A stretch of DNA of 51,726 bases. Source: Lachnospiraceae bacterium (GTDB lineage: Bacteria > Bacillota > Clostridia > Lachnospirales > Lachnospiraceae). The DNA lies in assembly GCA_022792535.1 (NCBI GenBank), contig JAAWBG010000029.1, positions 1 to 51,726 on the forward strand, in the 5' to 3' direction. Numbering within the stretch: the stretch's first letter is position 1; every line of letters starts with the position of its first letter. Shown piece after piece: positions 24,848 to 33,340 of this stretch. Under the pieces are notes generated by a model. It saw only the letters and a program-made list of their open reading frames with translations, was not told the origin of the DNA and made no database searches. A program made the position numbers and the translations under genes.

Positions 24848-25752
24848 ATTTCTTTCCCCACTTTTGCAAATCTGCCTGTCTTCGTAAGAATGCAAAAGAT
24901 TCCTGGATATGCCTTCATCAGATAATAGACTTTATCCAAAGTCTTTCGAAATCTTTTGGTAACTCGGTGATACCGTCTGCAATTCCGGCGATTCTGCCAT
25001 TGAACAAACTTGCGATACAAACTTCCATAATAGGAACAGGAGGCCATCTTACCTTGATAGACGCAGAGAGACACCCAATTACAGTGAACATATAGGTCAT
25101 CCGGTCGATAGCCAGCCTGATAACAGCCTTTCAAAAAAGCTTGCTGCATCTCTTTATCTGGGAATGAGATCTCTGCTTCCAGCATCAATTCTCCTGGATA
25201 AGAAAACATGCCCAGCACAAATCCCGTCAGCCACCAGTGGCTTTCGACTCTCTGATACAGCAGTTTTCCATTCTTGTACAATCTCATATAAATTGGAAGC
25301 TGTTCTTCTTTGGATACACATTCATAAAAGGCTTCTTCTGGTTTTCGGCTGCTCCGCTTGTTCTCCACATAGATCCCCACTTCTGCCCCTGTGGTAATTC
25401 CATACTGCCCCTTCCAGAATTCAATCATCCATCTGCGATTGTCATACTCAAAATAAATAGGTTTACAATCAATTATCATATTCATCATAGGAGCCATTTC
25501 ATCATATAGCTTACTGTAGCCAAAAGACCTCTGCCAGGCATCTTCCAGAGAATAGAAAATATCTTTGGACAAGCTGTAAGCGAATCCAAAAGGCGCTAAA
25601 GCCTGATTTAACTGTGCGTATTTTTCCTGTTCACTCTGTGTCCTGACCAGTTCCCTTGCTTTCTTTCGGCAACGATATCTATAGTAACAAAAACCTGCCA
25701 TCAATAACAGGATTCCTGTAATAATTCCAAATAACAGATAACAAAAATTCAA
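24844..25752 (-). CDS. DUF4474-like membrane-anchored protein
   Basis: A 302-residue protein with one N-terminal membrane segment (YLLFGIITGILLLMAGFCYY), then a basic stretch, then a conserved domain: LAPFGFAYSLSKDIFYSLED, SFGYSKLYDEMAPMMNMIID, and IYFEYDNRRWMIEFWKGQYG with ITTGAEVGIY. I recall this as DUF4474, function unknown. The C-terminus is basic and helical (NRRNCRRYHRVTKRFRKTL). The start is TTG at 25752; its ribosome binding site lies inside a long hairpin (25753-25805). The gene overlaps the metallophosphoesterase gene by ATGA. Confidence 0.7.
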   Translation of the reverse strand: MNFCYLLFGIITGILLLMAGFCYYRYRCRKKARELVRTQSEQEKYAQLNQALAPFGFAYSLSKDIFYSLEDAWQRSFGYSKLYDEMAPMMNMIIDCKPIYFEYDNRRWMIEFWKGQYGITTGAEVGIYVENKRSSRKPEEAFYECVSKEEQLPIYMRLYKNGKLLYQRVESHWWLTGFVLGMFSYPGELMLEAEISFPDKEMQQAFLKGCYQAGYRPDDLYVHCNWVSLCVYQGKMASCSYYGSLYRKFVQWQNRRNCRRYHRVTKRFRKTLDKVYYLMKAYPGIFCILTKTGRFAKVGKEI

Positions 25753-25805
25753 AACTCTCCAATCCTTTCTTTTTTATTAATATATTCAGAAAGGTTTGGA
25801 GAGTT
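25753..25805 (-). terminator. Long hairpin ending the met operon and covering the next ribosome binding site
   Basis: Two 18-base arms, 17 of 18 paired (AACTCTCCAATCCTTTCT and its partner), with a 17-base loop. It lies about 50 bases beyond the metH stop and ends at the TTG start of the DUF4474-type gene, so the only GGAG site for that gene is in the stem. It may terminate metH transcription, control translation, or both. Confidence 0.6.
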
Positions 25806-25856
25806 CTCTATGATCCTATAGAAAATGTTCCTATATTTCAGCTTTTTCGTTTCTTT

Positions 25857-28241
25857 TTAAAGATTCTCAAACAGACGATTGGCATAGCGGACAGAACCCA
25901 TAGCGTCTTTGGAATAAAAATCTGCCCCGATCATATCAGCGTAAGTCTGGGTCAGCACAGCGCCTCCTACCATCACTTTACATTCCGGCAGTTCCTTTTT
26001 CAACATCTGAATGGTTAATTCCATATTTGCCACTGTGGTAGTCATCAAAGCGCTTAGCCCTACCAATGGAACCTGATGTTCTTTGGCAGCTTCCACTACT
26101 GTTTCCGGCGGTACGTCTTTCCCAAGATCAATCACCTGGAACCCATAATTTTCCAGCAGGACTTTTACAATATTTTTCCCAATATCATGAATGTCCCCTT
26201 TGACAGTTGCAATCACAATGGTTCCCTTTGACTGAGAAGGGCCGCCCTGGGATTTCAGATATGCTTTGATAGCGTCAAATCCGGCTTTGGCAGCGTCGGC
26301 GCTCATCAAAAGCTGAGGAAGAAATACTGTTTTTTTCTCAAATCCCTGTCCCACCTGATCCAGGGCAGGAATCAATTCCTCATCAATCACTGCAAGAGGT
26401 TCTTTGGTTTCCAATTCTTTTTTCGCTGCCTGTCCGGCGCTTTCGGCTAATCCTCTCACCACAGCCTCAAACAAGGTAAATTCTTTATTTTTCGAAGCTG
26501 CCGCCGGAATCCCTGCCTGGTCTGCATAGAGAGAAATATAGTCCTCACATTGATCGTCGCTGCCATTTAAGGCACAATATGCATGGTAGGCAGACATCAT
26601 CCTTTCACTGCCTGGATTGATAATTCCTGCGCTTAATCCCTGGGCCAATGCCATGGTAAAAAATGCAGTGTTGACTTTTTCCCGCTGAGGCAGTCCAAAA
26701 GAGATGTTAGACACGCCTAAAGTGGTATGAACTCCCAGCACATGACGCACATAGTGCAGGGCATCCAATGTAATTTCAGCATTTTCCTGTCCTGTACTGA
26801 TCGTCATGGTCAAGGTGTCAATCAGAAGATCCTTTTTCGGAATTCCATATTTTTGGGCCTCCCGGATGATCTTTTCTGCGATCTCAATTCTTCCCTGAGC
26901 TGTGGAAGGAATTCCATTTTCATCCAGCGTAAGACATACGATCATTCCGCCATATTTAGCTGCCAGAGGAAAAACTGCATCCATGGATTCCTGTTTTCCG
27001 TTGACAGAATTTAACAGAGGTTTTCCATTATACAGCCGCATAGCTGTCTCCATAGCAGCCGGATCTGAAGTGTCGATCTGGAGGGGAAGATCGGTAATCC
27101 CCTGCAGACCGGTAACTACCTCCCCCATCATTTCCACTTCATCAATCTCTGGAAGACCTACGTTAACGTCTAAAATATGAGCGCCGGCTTCCTGCTGGGT
27201 CAGAGCTTCTTTATAGATGTATTCTAAATCCTTCTCCCGCAATGCCTGTTTAAAACGCGGCTTTCCTGTGGGATTGATCCGCTCTCCGATAATCTTAGGC
27301 CGATCATCAAAGACTACCCCGTGAGTATAAGAAGAAACCACCGAACGGTTCTTATCTGTTATCTTCATAGGAGCAATTCCTCTGCAGGTTTCCACCAGCA
27401 CACGAATATGATCCGGCGTAGTCCCGCAGCAGCCTCCTAACATGGAAACGCCTTCTAAAGCAATCTCCTTCATCACTGCAGTGAATTCCTCTGGCCCCAC
27501 TTTATAACAGGTCTTTCCATCCACCACAACGGGAAGGCCCGCGTTTGGATTTACCACAATGGGGAGAGAACACACTTCCCGCAGTCTGGGAAGGAATTTC
27601 TGCATGATATCCGGCCCAAATCCGCAGTTCAGTCCTAAAGCGTCTATTTTTAACCCTTCTAGCATGGCAACAGCAGCCTCCATATCAGCTCCTGTCAGCA
27701 GTTTTCCGCTCTCATCAAATACCATGGTTACCACCACAGGAAGGCTGGTATTTTCCTTTGCCGCCAAAACAGCCGCCTTGATCTCATAAGTATCGTTCAT
27801 GGTCTCAATCAGGCAGAGGTCTGCCCCGGCCTGTTCTCCGGCAATACACACCTGGCGAAAGGACTGATATGCCTCCTCAAAGGGCAGATCCCCTAAGGGT
27901 TCCAGTAATTTTCCCAGAGAACCAATATCTAAAGCAGTGTAGGCTTCCCTTCCTGTCTCCCGGATCCCGCGTTTCACCAGGCTGATTCCCCGCTCTACCA
28001 GTTCTTCACAAGTATAACCGCTGTCTTTCAGCTTAAAGGAGTTAATGCCGAAGGTATTTGCCTTCACAATATCGCATCCGGCTTCCAGATAACTTTTGTG
28101 AATTTCTAAGATGACATCTTCTCTGGTCACATTCCAGATTTCTGGAATTTCTCCTGGCTTCAACCCCTGTTTTTGGAGGGTGGTTCCCATGGCTCCATCA
28201 AAAAACAGCAGTTCCTTTCCTAAACGTTCTCTAAAATTCAT
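25857..28241 (-). CDS. metH: Cobalamin-dependent methionine synthase without reactivation domain
   Basis: A 794-residue enzyme that transfers a methyl group from methyltetrahydrofolate through cobalamin to homocysteine. Domains in order: homocysteine-binding barrel (about 1-300) with the zinc Cys residues in ALGLNCGFGP and LGGCCGTTPDH; pterin-binding barrel (about 310-580) with PKIIGERINPTGK; four-helix cap and cobalamin domain (about 590-794) with the B12-binding GDIHDIGKNIVKVL. The C-terminal S-adenosylmethionine reactivation domain of E. coli MetH (about 1227 residues) is absent; a separate gene upstream supplies it. Start ATG at 28241 behind GGAAGGGGAAAGCC. Third gene of the metF operon. 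Confidence 0.93.
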   Translation of the reverse strand: MNFRERLGKELLFFDGAMGTTLQKQGLKPGEIPEIWNVTREDVILEIHKSYLEAGCDIVKANTFGINSFKLKDSGYTCEELVERGISLVKRGIRETGREAYTALDIGSLGKLLEPLGDLPFEEAYQSFRQVCIAGEQAGADLCLIETMNDTYEIKAAVLAAKENTSLPVVVTMVFDESGKLLTGADMEAAVAMLEGLKIDALGLNCGFGPDIMQKFLPRLREVCSLPIVVNPNAGLPVVVDGKTCYKVGPEEFTAVMKEIALEGVSMLGGCCGTTPDHIRVLVETCRGIAPMKITDKNRSVVSSYTHGVVFDDRPKIIGERINPTGKPRFKQALREKDLEYIYKEALTQQEAGAHILDVNVGLPEIDEVEMMGEVVTGLQGITDLPLQIDTSDPAAMETAMRLYNGKPLLNSVNGKQESMDAVFPLAAKYGGMIVCLTLDENGIPSTAQGRIEIAEKIIREAQKYGIPKKDLLIDTLTMTISTGQENAEITLDALHYVRHVLGVHTTLGVSNISFGLPQREKVNTAFFTMALAQGLSAGIINPGSERMMSAYHAYCALNGSDDQCEDYISLYADQAGIPAAASKNKEFTLFEAVVRGLAESAGQAAKKELETKEPLAVIDEELIPALDQVGQGFEKKTVFLPQLLMSADAAKAGFDAIKAYLKSQGGPSQSKGTIVIATVKGDIHDIGKNIVKVLLENYGFQVIDLGKDVPPETVVEAAKEHQVPLVGLSALMTTTVANMELTIQMLKKELPECKVMVGGAVLTQTYADMIGADFYSKDAMGSVRYANRLFENL

Positions 28242-28289
28242 GGCTTTCCCCTTCCGTCGTTCCTCTATTTTGTGAATTTTTAGACAATC

Positions 28290-28931
28290 TCATTTTCGAA
28301 ATTCACAATTTTCTTTTTCACATTGTTCACAGGTCTGTCTCTGGCAGGAAGTTCTCTTTTCTTCAGACAGTCCTATCACAGCGGTCACTGATTTCGAAGG
28401 CATCATCAGATTCCCCTCCGTTAAAGTAAGTCCGATCCGTTTCCCGCATTCCAACATAGCAAAAATATCTTTCTGATATTCCAGGGCAAAATCCCCATAT
28501 CCCGGACTGAATCTGGGACGCAGATAAAGTCCCCGCTCTTTGGCCTCCCGGCGGATCCTCTCTTCTAGCTCATCCACATAGCTCTCAATATAGGAAGCTC
28601 CCGCCGCCTGCACAATGGCTGCTTTCGCCATATTTGTGACAGAATACCGCTTGATCATCAGGTCGGCACTGCGGCCGATGGTAGCTGCCAGCAGCACTGC
28701 CCGCCTGCATCCCCTGAGATTTCCTGCCAGTTTTGCGCTGGTTATTATCATGCCTCCCAGAACAATCTGATCTCCTTTCACTTTACAGTCATATTCCTGA
28801 GAAATACTTTTGGGAAGGCTGTTCTGCTCTAATTCCCGCGCAGTGTCTTCTAACAATTCCTCTATCTGGCTGTCCATCTCCTGTCCCTGGTACCCTAAGT
28901 ACCGCAATGTCTCTGCTCTGTCTACTTTCAT
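28290..28931 (-). CDS. MetH reactivation domain as a separate protein
   Basis: A 213-residue protein similar to the activation domain of B12-dependent methionine synthase. AVLLAATIGRSADLMIKRYS and GASYIESYVDELEERI lead to GLYLRPRFSPGYGDFALEYQ, the R-x-S-P-G-Y-G type motif that binds S-adenosylmethionine. VGLTLTEGN-like sequence (here IGLTLTEGNLMMPSKSVTAVIG) is the family end. A Cys-rich tail (CQRQTCEQCEKENC) might bind a metal; it is not part of the E. coli domain. It overlaps the metF stop by ATGA. Role: reductive remethylation of oxidised cobalamin in the shortened MetH encoded next. Confidence 0.85.
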   Translation of the reverse strand: MKVDRAETLRYLGYQGQEMDSQIEELLEDTARELEQNSLPKSISQEYDCKVKGDQIVLGGMIITSAKLAGNLRGCRRAVLLAATIGRSADLMIKRYSVTNMAKAAIVQAAGASYIESYVDELEERIRREAKERGLYLRPRFSPGYGDFALEYQKDIFAMLECGKRIGLTLTEGNLMMPSKSVTAVIGLSEEKRTSCQRQTCEQCEKENCEFRK

Positions 28932-29809
28932 AACTTTTGTTCTGCCTTGTAAATTTCGGAAAGATTTCTTAAGATAGCTCCCGCCACGTCCGGTTTATTC
29001 ATCGTATAAATGTGCACATTATTTACACCATTTGCAATCAGATCAATAATCTGGTCCGTGGCATAGGCGATTCCCGCCTGCTTTAAGGCCGCCGGTTCCT
29101 CTGCAAACCGTTCCACAACCGCCCGGAAACGCTGAGGCAGAATTGTGCCCGACAGCGATGTGATCCGCTTGATCTGCTTTACATTTGTGACCGGCATAAT
29201 TCCCGCAATCACAGGTACTTCAATTCCTTTCTTTAAAGTTCGGTAGAGAAAATTATATAAAATATTATTATCAAAAAACATCTGCGTAGTTAAAAACTCA
29301 CACCCGGCCTCCACCTTTTGTTTTAGGTGATCAATATCTGCCTCTATGGACTCTGCCTCTGGGTGTCCTTCTGGATAACAGGCGCCTCCGATACAGAAAT
29401 CTCCAAAAGATCGGATCTCCTGAATCAGTTCACTGGCATGATGGTATTGATTGGGCAGCGGAAAATCCAGATCTGACGGAATGTCTCCTCGCAGCGCCAG
29501 AATATTTTCAATGTTATGTTCCTTCAATTCTCTCAAAACTTCCTGAATCTTATTCCGGTCAGAAGAGGCGCAGGTTAGGTGAGCAAGAGCCAGCACGCCA
29601 TTTACATTCTGAACCTCATTGGCCAGATCTACCGTATGCTCGCTGATTCCTCCGCTGGCTCCATAGGTCACGCTCATAAAACTGGGATGAAGCTGGGCCA
29701 TTTCCCGCACTACTTCATGGGCTTTTTCCAATTCTGATCCCTTTTTTGGCGGAAACAGTTCACAGCTTATGGTTACTTCTTTTGTTTTTAATAATTCTGA
29801 TATTTTCAT
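28928..29809 (-). CDS. metF: Methylenetetrahydrofolate reductase
   Basis: A 293-residue TIM-barrel flavoprotein that makes 5-methyltetrahydrofolate, the methyl donor for MetH. ISCELFPPKKGSE is the N-terminal catalytic Glu motif. SVTYGASGG, ALAHLTCASSD, LALRGDIPSD and GGACYPEGHPEA are the folate/FAD-binding blocks, and FLTTQMFFDN is near the middle. Length is normal. First gene of the three-gene metF-reactivation protein-metH transcript. Start ATG at 29809 behind GAGGCAGACT. No S-box or cobalamin riboswitch was recognised in the leader. Confidence 0.93.
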   Translation of the reverse strand: MKISELLKTKEVTISCELFPPKKGSELEKAHEVVREMAQLHPSFMSVTYGASGGISEHTVDLANEVQNVNGVLALAHLTCASSDRNKIQEVLRELKEHNIENILALRGDIPSDLDFPLPNQYHHASELIQEIRSFGDFCIGGACYPEGHPEAESIEADIDHLKQKVEAGCEFLTTQMFFDNNILYNFLYRTLKKGIEVPVIAGIMPVTNVKQIKRITSLSGTILPQRFRAVVERFAEEPAALKQAGIAYATDQIIDLIANGVNNVHIYTMNKPDVAGAILRNLSEIYKAEQKL

Positions 29810-29850
29810 AGTCTGCCTCAGTTTCTATTTTTTATTGTAATTTCTTAGTT

Positions 29851-29879
29851 ATTATAATGATTTACCGCGTAAAAGTCAA
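29851..29879 (-). promoter_or_regulatory. Promoter of the metF operon
   Basis: On the minus strand TTGACT (29874-29879) and TATAAT (29851-29856) are separated by exactly 17 bases, about 42 bases upstream of the metF start. The leader is too short for a riboswitch. Confidence 0.75.
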
Positions 29880-29986
29880 ACATGCTCCCGCATAAAAAAT
29901 TTCTTTTTTGTAATACTGTTAATGTGGAATAGATCTGTTTCACGTTTTGGAATCTTAATTTTGCAAAAGAGAGAAAGAGGTGCTTT

Positions 29987-30232
29987 ATGAACGATAAAGA
30001 CAGAAAAAAAGACACCCATCCGGTGCCTGATCTGACGGACCAATATGATTACTTAAAGGCAAGTTCTGCCACAGATTGTACAGGAGTACTCCCTACTCCT
30101 CCACAGACCAGTGCAGAACTGGATTCTTACCTTGACGTCTACAATTTCCTGCCCCAATGTGCCTATGCGCAGCCCAATTCCGTGGAAATCGACATGCTGC
30201 AGGAGAACAAACATCAGCAGAATATAAAGTAA
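29987..30232 (+). CDS. Small protein of unknown function
   Basis: An 81-residue acidic protein with no membrane segment or signal. DLTDQYDYLKASSATDCTGV then LPTPPQTSAELDSYLDVYNF suggests a short, partly disordered peptide with a Pro-rich centre. A strong GAGGTG site precedes the ATG, which supports translation. The family is unrecognised; my impression is that similar small proteins occur in related Clostridia. It is divergent from metF. Confidence 0.5.
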   Translation: MNDKDRKKDTHPVPDLTDQYDYLKASSATDCTGVLPTPPQTSAELDSYLDVYNFLPQCAYAQPNSVEIDMLQENKHQQNIK

Positions 30233-30314
30233 AACAAGACTGTCCGCCTGGGGCTGGCCGCTCCCAGGGCTTATTTCTTTCCAATCCAATGTAAGAATCT
30301 ACTTTTTTATCTTA

Positions 30315-30379
30315 TAGGATTCGGGTGTCAAAAGCGCCTTTGGCACGGCACACTCTTTTGACACCCGAATCCTTATTAG
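30315..30379. repeat. Palindromic element, copy 2 (short form)
   Basis: Arms TAGGATTCGGGTGTCAAAAG (30315-30334) and its complement (30355-30372) are perfect over 18 bases and enclose a 20-base centre. The left arm is identical to that of copy 1 at 9656. The large internal palindromes of copy 1 are missing. It lies between two convergent genes, so it may also act as a terminator. Confidence 0.75.
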
Positions 30380-30396
30380 AAAATCCTTTCGGATTC

Positions 30397-31137
30397 TTAG
30401 ATCATATAATCAAATTTCTGTCCCACCCAAGTCTCTTCCTTTGTCTGAACATGATCGCTGGAAAACCCTGTGATGGTGTCGGTAATCTTCTTTAACAGAT
30501 CATTCCAGGAAGACGCTGTTACCGTAACCGTATCTTCGTCTTTCTTCTTAAGATTGTCCGTTCTGCTCTCTTCTAACTTTTTCTTCTGCTCTTGTCTTGC
30601 CGCTTCTTTTTTATCTTCTCTTTTCTGTACAGATTTCTCTTCAATCCGTTTCTTCTGTGACGCCAGGGACTTGTCGATCACTGCAAAAAAGGATGCGGTT
30701 CCGTCATCATTCACTTTCATTCCAAAGGTCTTAACACTGTCTGCATTGCTGCCAAGATCCTGTTTCATCTGGGCAAATTGTGTGGTGGCGCCCCGCAGTA
30801 CCTTCTCATATTTTTCCCGGTATGCCGGATCTTCCGCCATTTTTTCTATTTTCTCTTCGTCGATCAGAACCACCAGACTCTTATTGCTGGCAAACTTACT
30901 GAGATTTGCCTGAGCTTCGTCTTTTTTATCTGCACTGACTAAGATGAAATCCATATTGGAAAACTTTTTCTGAAGCTGATCATAATATTTCTGTGCTTTT
31001 TCACTTAATTGAGGCTTGCCGATCTCTTTTTGGCCATTGGGCTTGGTAACTTTGCCAGGCTCTTTTGTCTTTGTTGTAGGTGCAGACTGCATTGCTGCCT
31101 GTGCTGCATAAGCGTTTCCTATTCCGTTAGTGCTCAT
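30397..31137 (-). CDS. DUF6033-like protein
   Basis: A 246-residue soluble protein. The N-terminus (STNGIGNAYAAQAAMQS) is low complexity. Residues about 40-150 form an alpha/beta domain (YYDQLQKKFSNMDFILVSAD through KSLVVLIDEEKIEKM). A long Lys/Glu-rich helical region follows (about 165-210), then a short end. I recall it as DUF6033, common in Lachnospiraceae near flagellar or stress genes; function unknown. The start is taken as ATG at 31137 because AAGGAGG is nine bases before it; ATG at 31143 is too close. Confidence 0.6.
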   Translation of the reverse strand: MSTNGIGNAYAAQAAMQSAPTTKTKEPGKVTKPNGQKEIGKPQLSEKAQKYYDQLQKKFSNMDFILVSADKKDEAQANLSKFASNKSLVVLIDEEKIEKMAEDPAYREKYEKVLRGATTQFAQMKQDLGSNADSVKTFGMKVNDDGTASFFAVIDKSLASQKKRIEEKSVQKREDKKEAARQEQKKKLEESRTDNLKKKDEDTVTVTASSWNDLLKKITDTITGFSSDHVQTKEETWVGQKFDYMI

Positions 31138-31235
31138 ATTCATTTCCTCCTTGAAATAAACCTAGTTAATCTTACTGTCTATTATATCGGATAAAATTGG
31201 AAAAGGAGTAATACTTTTTCTGCTCAAATTTCCAT

Positions 31236-31958
31236 TCAATTGGAAATTTCCAGCAGATCTTCTAGCCTTCTCTGCACTTCTTTCTGAGGTACTTTAAAAA
31301 TATCGGAAAGATATTCTGCTTTTAATTCGTAAACAGCGTCCGTCTCTTTCCACCGCAGCCGGTTTAACATGTCATTGACCATCTGAAATGCTGTTCTGGG
31401 CATCAGAATACTTCTGGCAAAATAATCTGCTTCTAAATCTTCAAAGCTGTCACTTTTCCCTGTATTTTTACAGGCGTAAGTTGTATTGTCTTTTTTGTGA
31501 AGAATATAATGACCATATACATGAGCCGTCACAAACCTGCTCTGTTTCAATTCCATTTCAATCTCATTTTCTGCATTTGCAAATTCCTGATCAATCACGA
31601 TCCATTTATGCGTATTAGTTCCCTCAATATATTCCATGTCATTGACCACCAAAAATCCTATTGTTCCAGCAGGCAGATGCGCTTTTTGTACCAAAAATCC
31701 CTGGCTTTTCACAAAGGATGCAATATCTACCATCCTGGCCGCTTCCATATCATTTCCCCTTAACAGTCGAGAGACAATATGTTCAATCTTTCTTTTTCTA
31801 TCTCTGGAAACATATTTTGAAGTATATTTCTGGCTTTCTCTTTTCCATAACTTTTGACTAATCTGTCTTCTCTCTTTACAGGTTTCTGAAAAAATTCCTT
31901 TCTGGTCATCAGACCTTTTAATACGATATTCCTGAAATTCTATAATATTATTCTTCAT
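31236..31958 (-). CDS. ImmA/IrrE-type metallopeptidase homologue lacking the catalytic Glu
   Basis: A 240-residue protein with the ImmA/IrrE fold: RFVTAHVYGHYILH at about 141-154 and FEDLEADYFARSILMPRTAF at about 172-191. Active members have HExxH; here the motif is HVYGH (146-150), so the catalytic Glu is Val (codon GTA). Both zinc His residues and the third ligand Glu176 in EADYFA remain. It may bind zinc or a partner without cleaving it, or the Glu may be replaced elsewhere. The N-terminal about 75 residues are basic and not typical. There is no neighbouring XRE repressor as in ICE or phage ImmR/ImmA pairs. ATG at 31958 with GAGG. Confidence 0.75.
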   Translation of the reverse strand: MKNNIIEFQEYRIKRSDDQKGIFSETCKERRQISQKLWKRESQKYTSKYVSRDRKRKIEHIVSRLLRGNDMEAARMVDIASFVKSQGFLVQKAHLPAGTIGFLVVNDMEYIEGTNTHKWIVIDQEFANAENEIEMELKQSRFVTAHVYGHYILHKKDNTTYACKNTGKSDSFEDLEADYFARSILMPRTAFQMVNDMLNRLRWKETDAVYELKAEYLSDIFKVPQKEVQRRLEDLLEISN

Positions 31959-32033
31959 ACTTTAACCTCGTCCTATCATCTTTTGGGTCATCTTACAATA
32001 TTTTCAGGTTTCGTATTTGTAAAACGCTGTCGA

Positions 32034-32062
32034 TAAAAAGCCAGCGAACTCATCGCTGGCTT
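32034..32062 (-). terminator. Terminator of the his operon
   Basis: AAGCCAGCGA and TCGCTGGCTT form a perfect 10-bp stem with a five-base loop; on the minus strand it is followed by TTTTTA. The hisIE stop codon lies in the stem. Confidence 0.9.
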
Positions 32063-33330
32063 AATTCCTCTACAATATCTTCCCAGGTTACCCCTTTTTC
32101 TACCATAAGCACCATCATATGATAGAGAAAATCAGAAATCTCATATTTGATCTCTTCTTTTTCTGGATTCTTAGAGGCAATCACAATCTCGGTGGCCTCT
32201 TCTCCCATTTTTTTCAGTATCTTGTCTATTCCTTTGTCAAAGAGATAATTGGTGTAAGACCCCTCCTTGGGATTCTCTTTTCGATCCTGAATCACCTCAT
32301 ATACGCTCTCAAACACTTTCAAAGGATTTTTTGTGACAAATTCTTTTTTTACCAATTCCTGGAAAAAGCATGTGGTATTCCCTGTGTGGCATGCCGCCCC
32401 CACCTGTGATACCTTTGCCAGAAGAGTATCTTTGTCACAGTCGATGGTTAAAGATTTCACATACTGATAGTGGCCGGAAGTCTCTCCTTTGATCCACAGC
32501 TCTTTTCTGCTTCTGCTGTAATAAGTCATCTTTCCCAGAGACAAAGTGGTATGAAAGGCTTCCTCGTTCATGTAAGCCATCATCAATACTTCTGCTGTCT
32601 TATAATCTTGTACGATAACTGGGATCATCCCATCAGAATTCAGTTTAAACTCCGACCATTCCATAGCAGACTCAAATTTCTTCGTCTCAATTCCTTCAGC
32701 TGCCAGCTCTTGTTTCAGCTCTGTGATATAGGTGGCGGGATCGCTGATATAAGATCCTCCGATTCCTGTCACACAGTCTTTTTTCAGAACTTCCACCCAG
32801 CGTTCCTTGTTATACCCTTCCACAATCACGCTAAAAGGAATATCTATGATGTTTTCCAAAGACTCGATAATCGCCTCGTTTAATACCACCAATTTATGTA
32901 CATATTCCTGTAATTCCTTTTTGTGTTTAAAAATTAAATCTACATTTTCCATGGAAACTAGAAGTTTCTCTCGTCCGAAACGCTTTGCAGCCTCCTCCGC
33001 AACCTGGATGATATCGTGATGGGCGCCATCTAGTATAACTCCTTTACATCCAGCATATATCAATTTCTTAACATCTTCCAGATGGGTGATTCCTCCAATT
33101 CCATAAAGGGGAATTTCCACAATCCGGCTTAACTCTTTAATGGTATGCAGATTCGTGTCATGTTCCTTCTCTGTCTCAGATAAATCAAACACATAAAGTT
33201 TATCCACGCCGCTGTCATTGTAGATCTTGGCCAGCTTTTTTAACTCTCCTGCACATTCCAGATTCTCTTTTCCTTTTACTGCCATGCCATTTTTCAGATA
33301 AATGGTGGCAATCAGGTTCTTGTGTTCCAT
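32050..33330 (-). CDS. hisIE: HisIE bifunctional enzyme with an N-terminal HisF-like barrel
   Basis: A 426-residue fusion. Residues about 215-310 are phosphoribosyl-AMP cyclohydrolase (HisI), with metal ligands in [20 protein letters not shown] and [10 protein letters not shown]. Residues about 330-426 are phosphoribosyl-ATP pyrophosphatase (HisE), with [16 protein letters not shown]. Together they perform steps 2 and 3 of histidine synthesis. Residues 1-about 210 are a HisF/HisA-like barrel ([48 protein letters not shown]). In HisF the catalytic Asp residues sit in CLDVKDG and AIDAK; here they read IYLKNG and SMENVD, so catalysis by the barrel is unlikely. Last gene of the operon. Start ATG at 33330. 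Confidence 0.88.
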   Translation of the reverse strand: MEHKNLIATIYLKNGMAVKGKENLECAGELKKLAKIYNDSGVDKLYVFDLSETEKEHDTNLHTIKELSRIVEIPLYGIGGITHLEDVKKLIYAGCKGVILDGAHHDIIQVAEEAAKRFGREKLLVSMENVDLIFKHKKELQEYVHKLVVLNEAIIESLENIIDIPFSVIVEGYNKERWVEVLKKDCVTGIGGSYISDPATYITELKQELAAEGIETKKFESAMEWSEFKLNSDGMIPVIVQDYKTAEVLMMAYMNEEAFHTTLSLGKMTYYSRSRKELWIKGETSGHYQYVKSLTIDCDKDTLLAKVSQVGAACHTGNTTCFFQELVKKEFVTKNPLKVFESVYEVIQDRKENPKEGSYTNYLFDKGIDKILKKMGEEATEIVIASKNPEKEEIKYEISDFLYHMMVLMVEKGVTWEDIVEELSQR

Positions 33331-33340
33331 CTCTCTTCAC

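Noticed and set aside
29810..29986. SAM or cobalamin riboswitch before metF
   Set aside because: The promoter lies only about 42 bases from the start codon, leaving no room, and no motif was seen.
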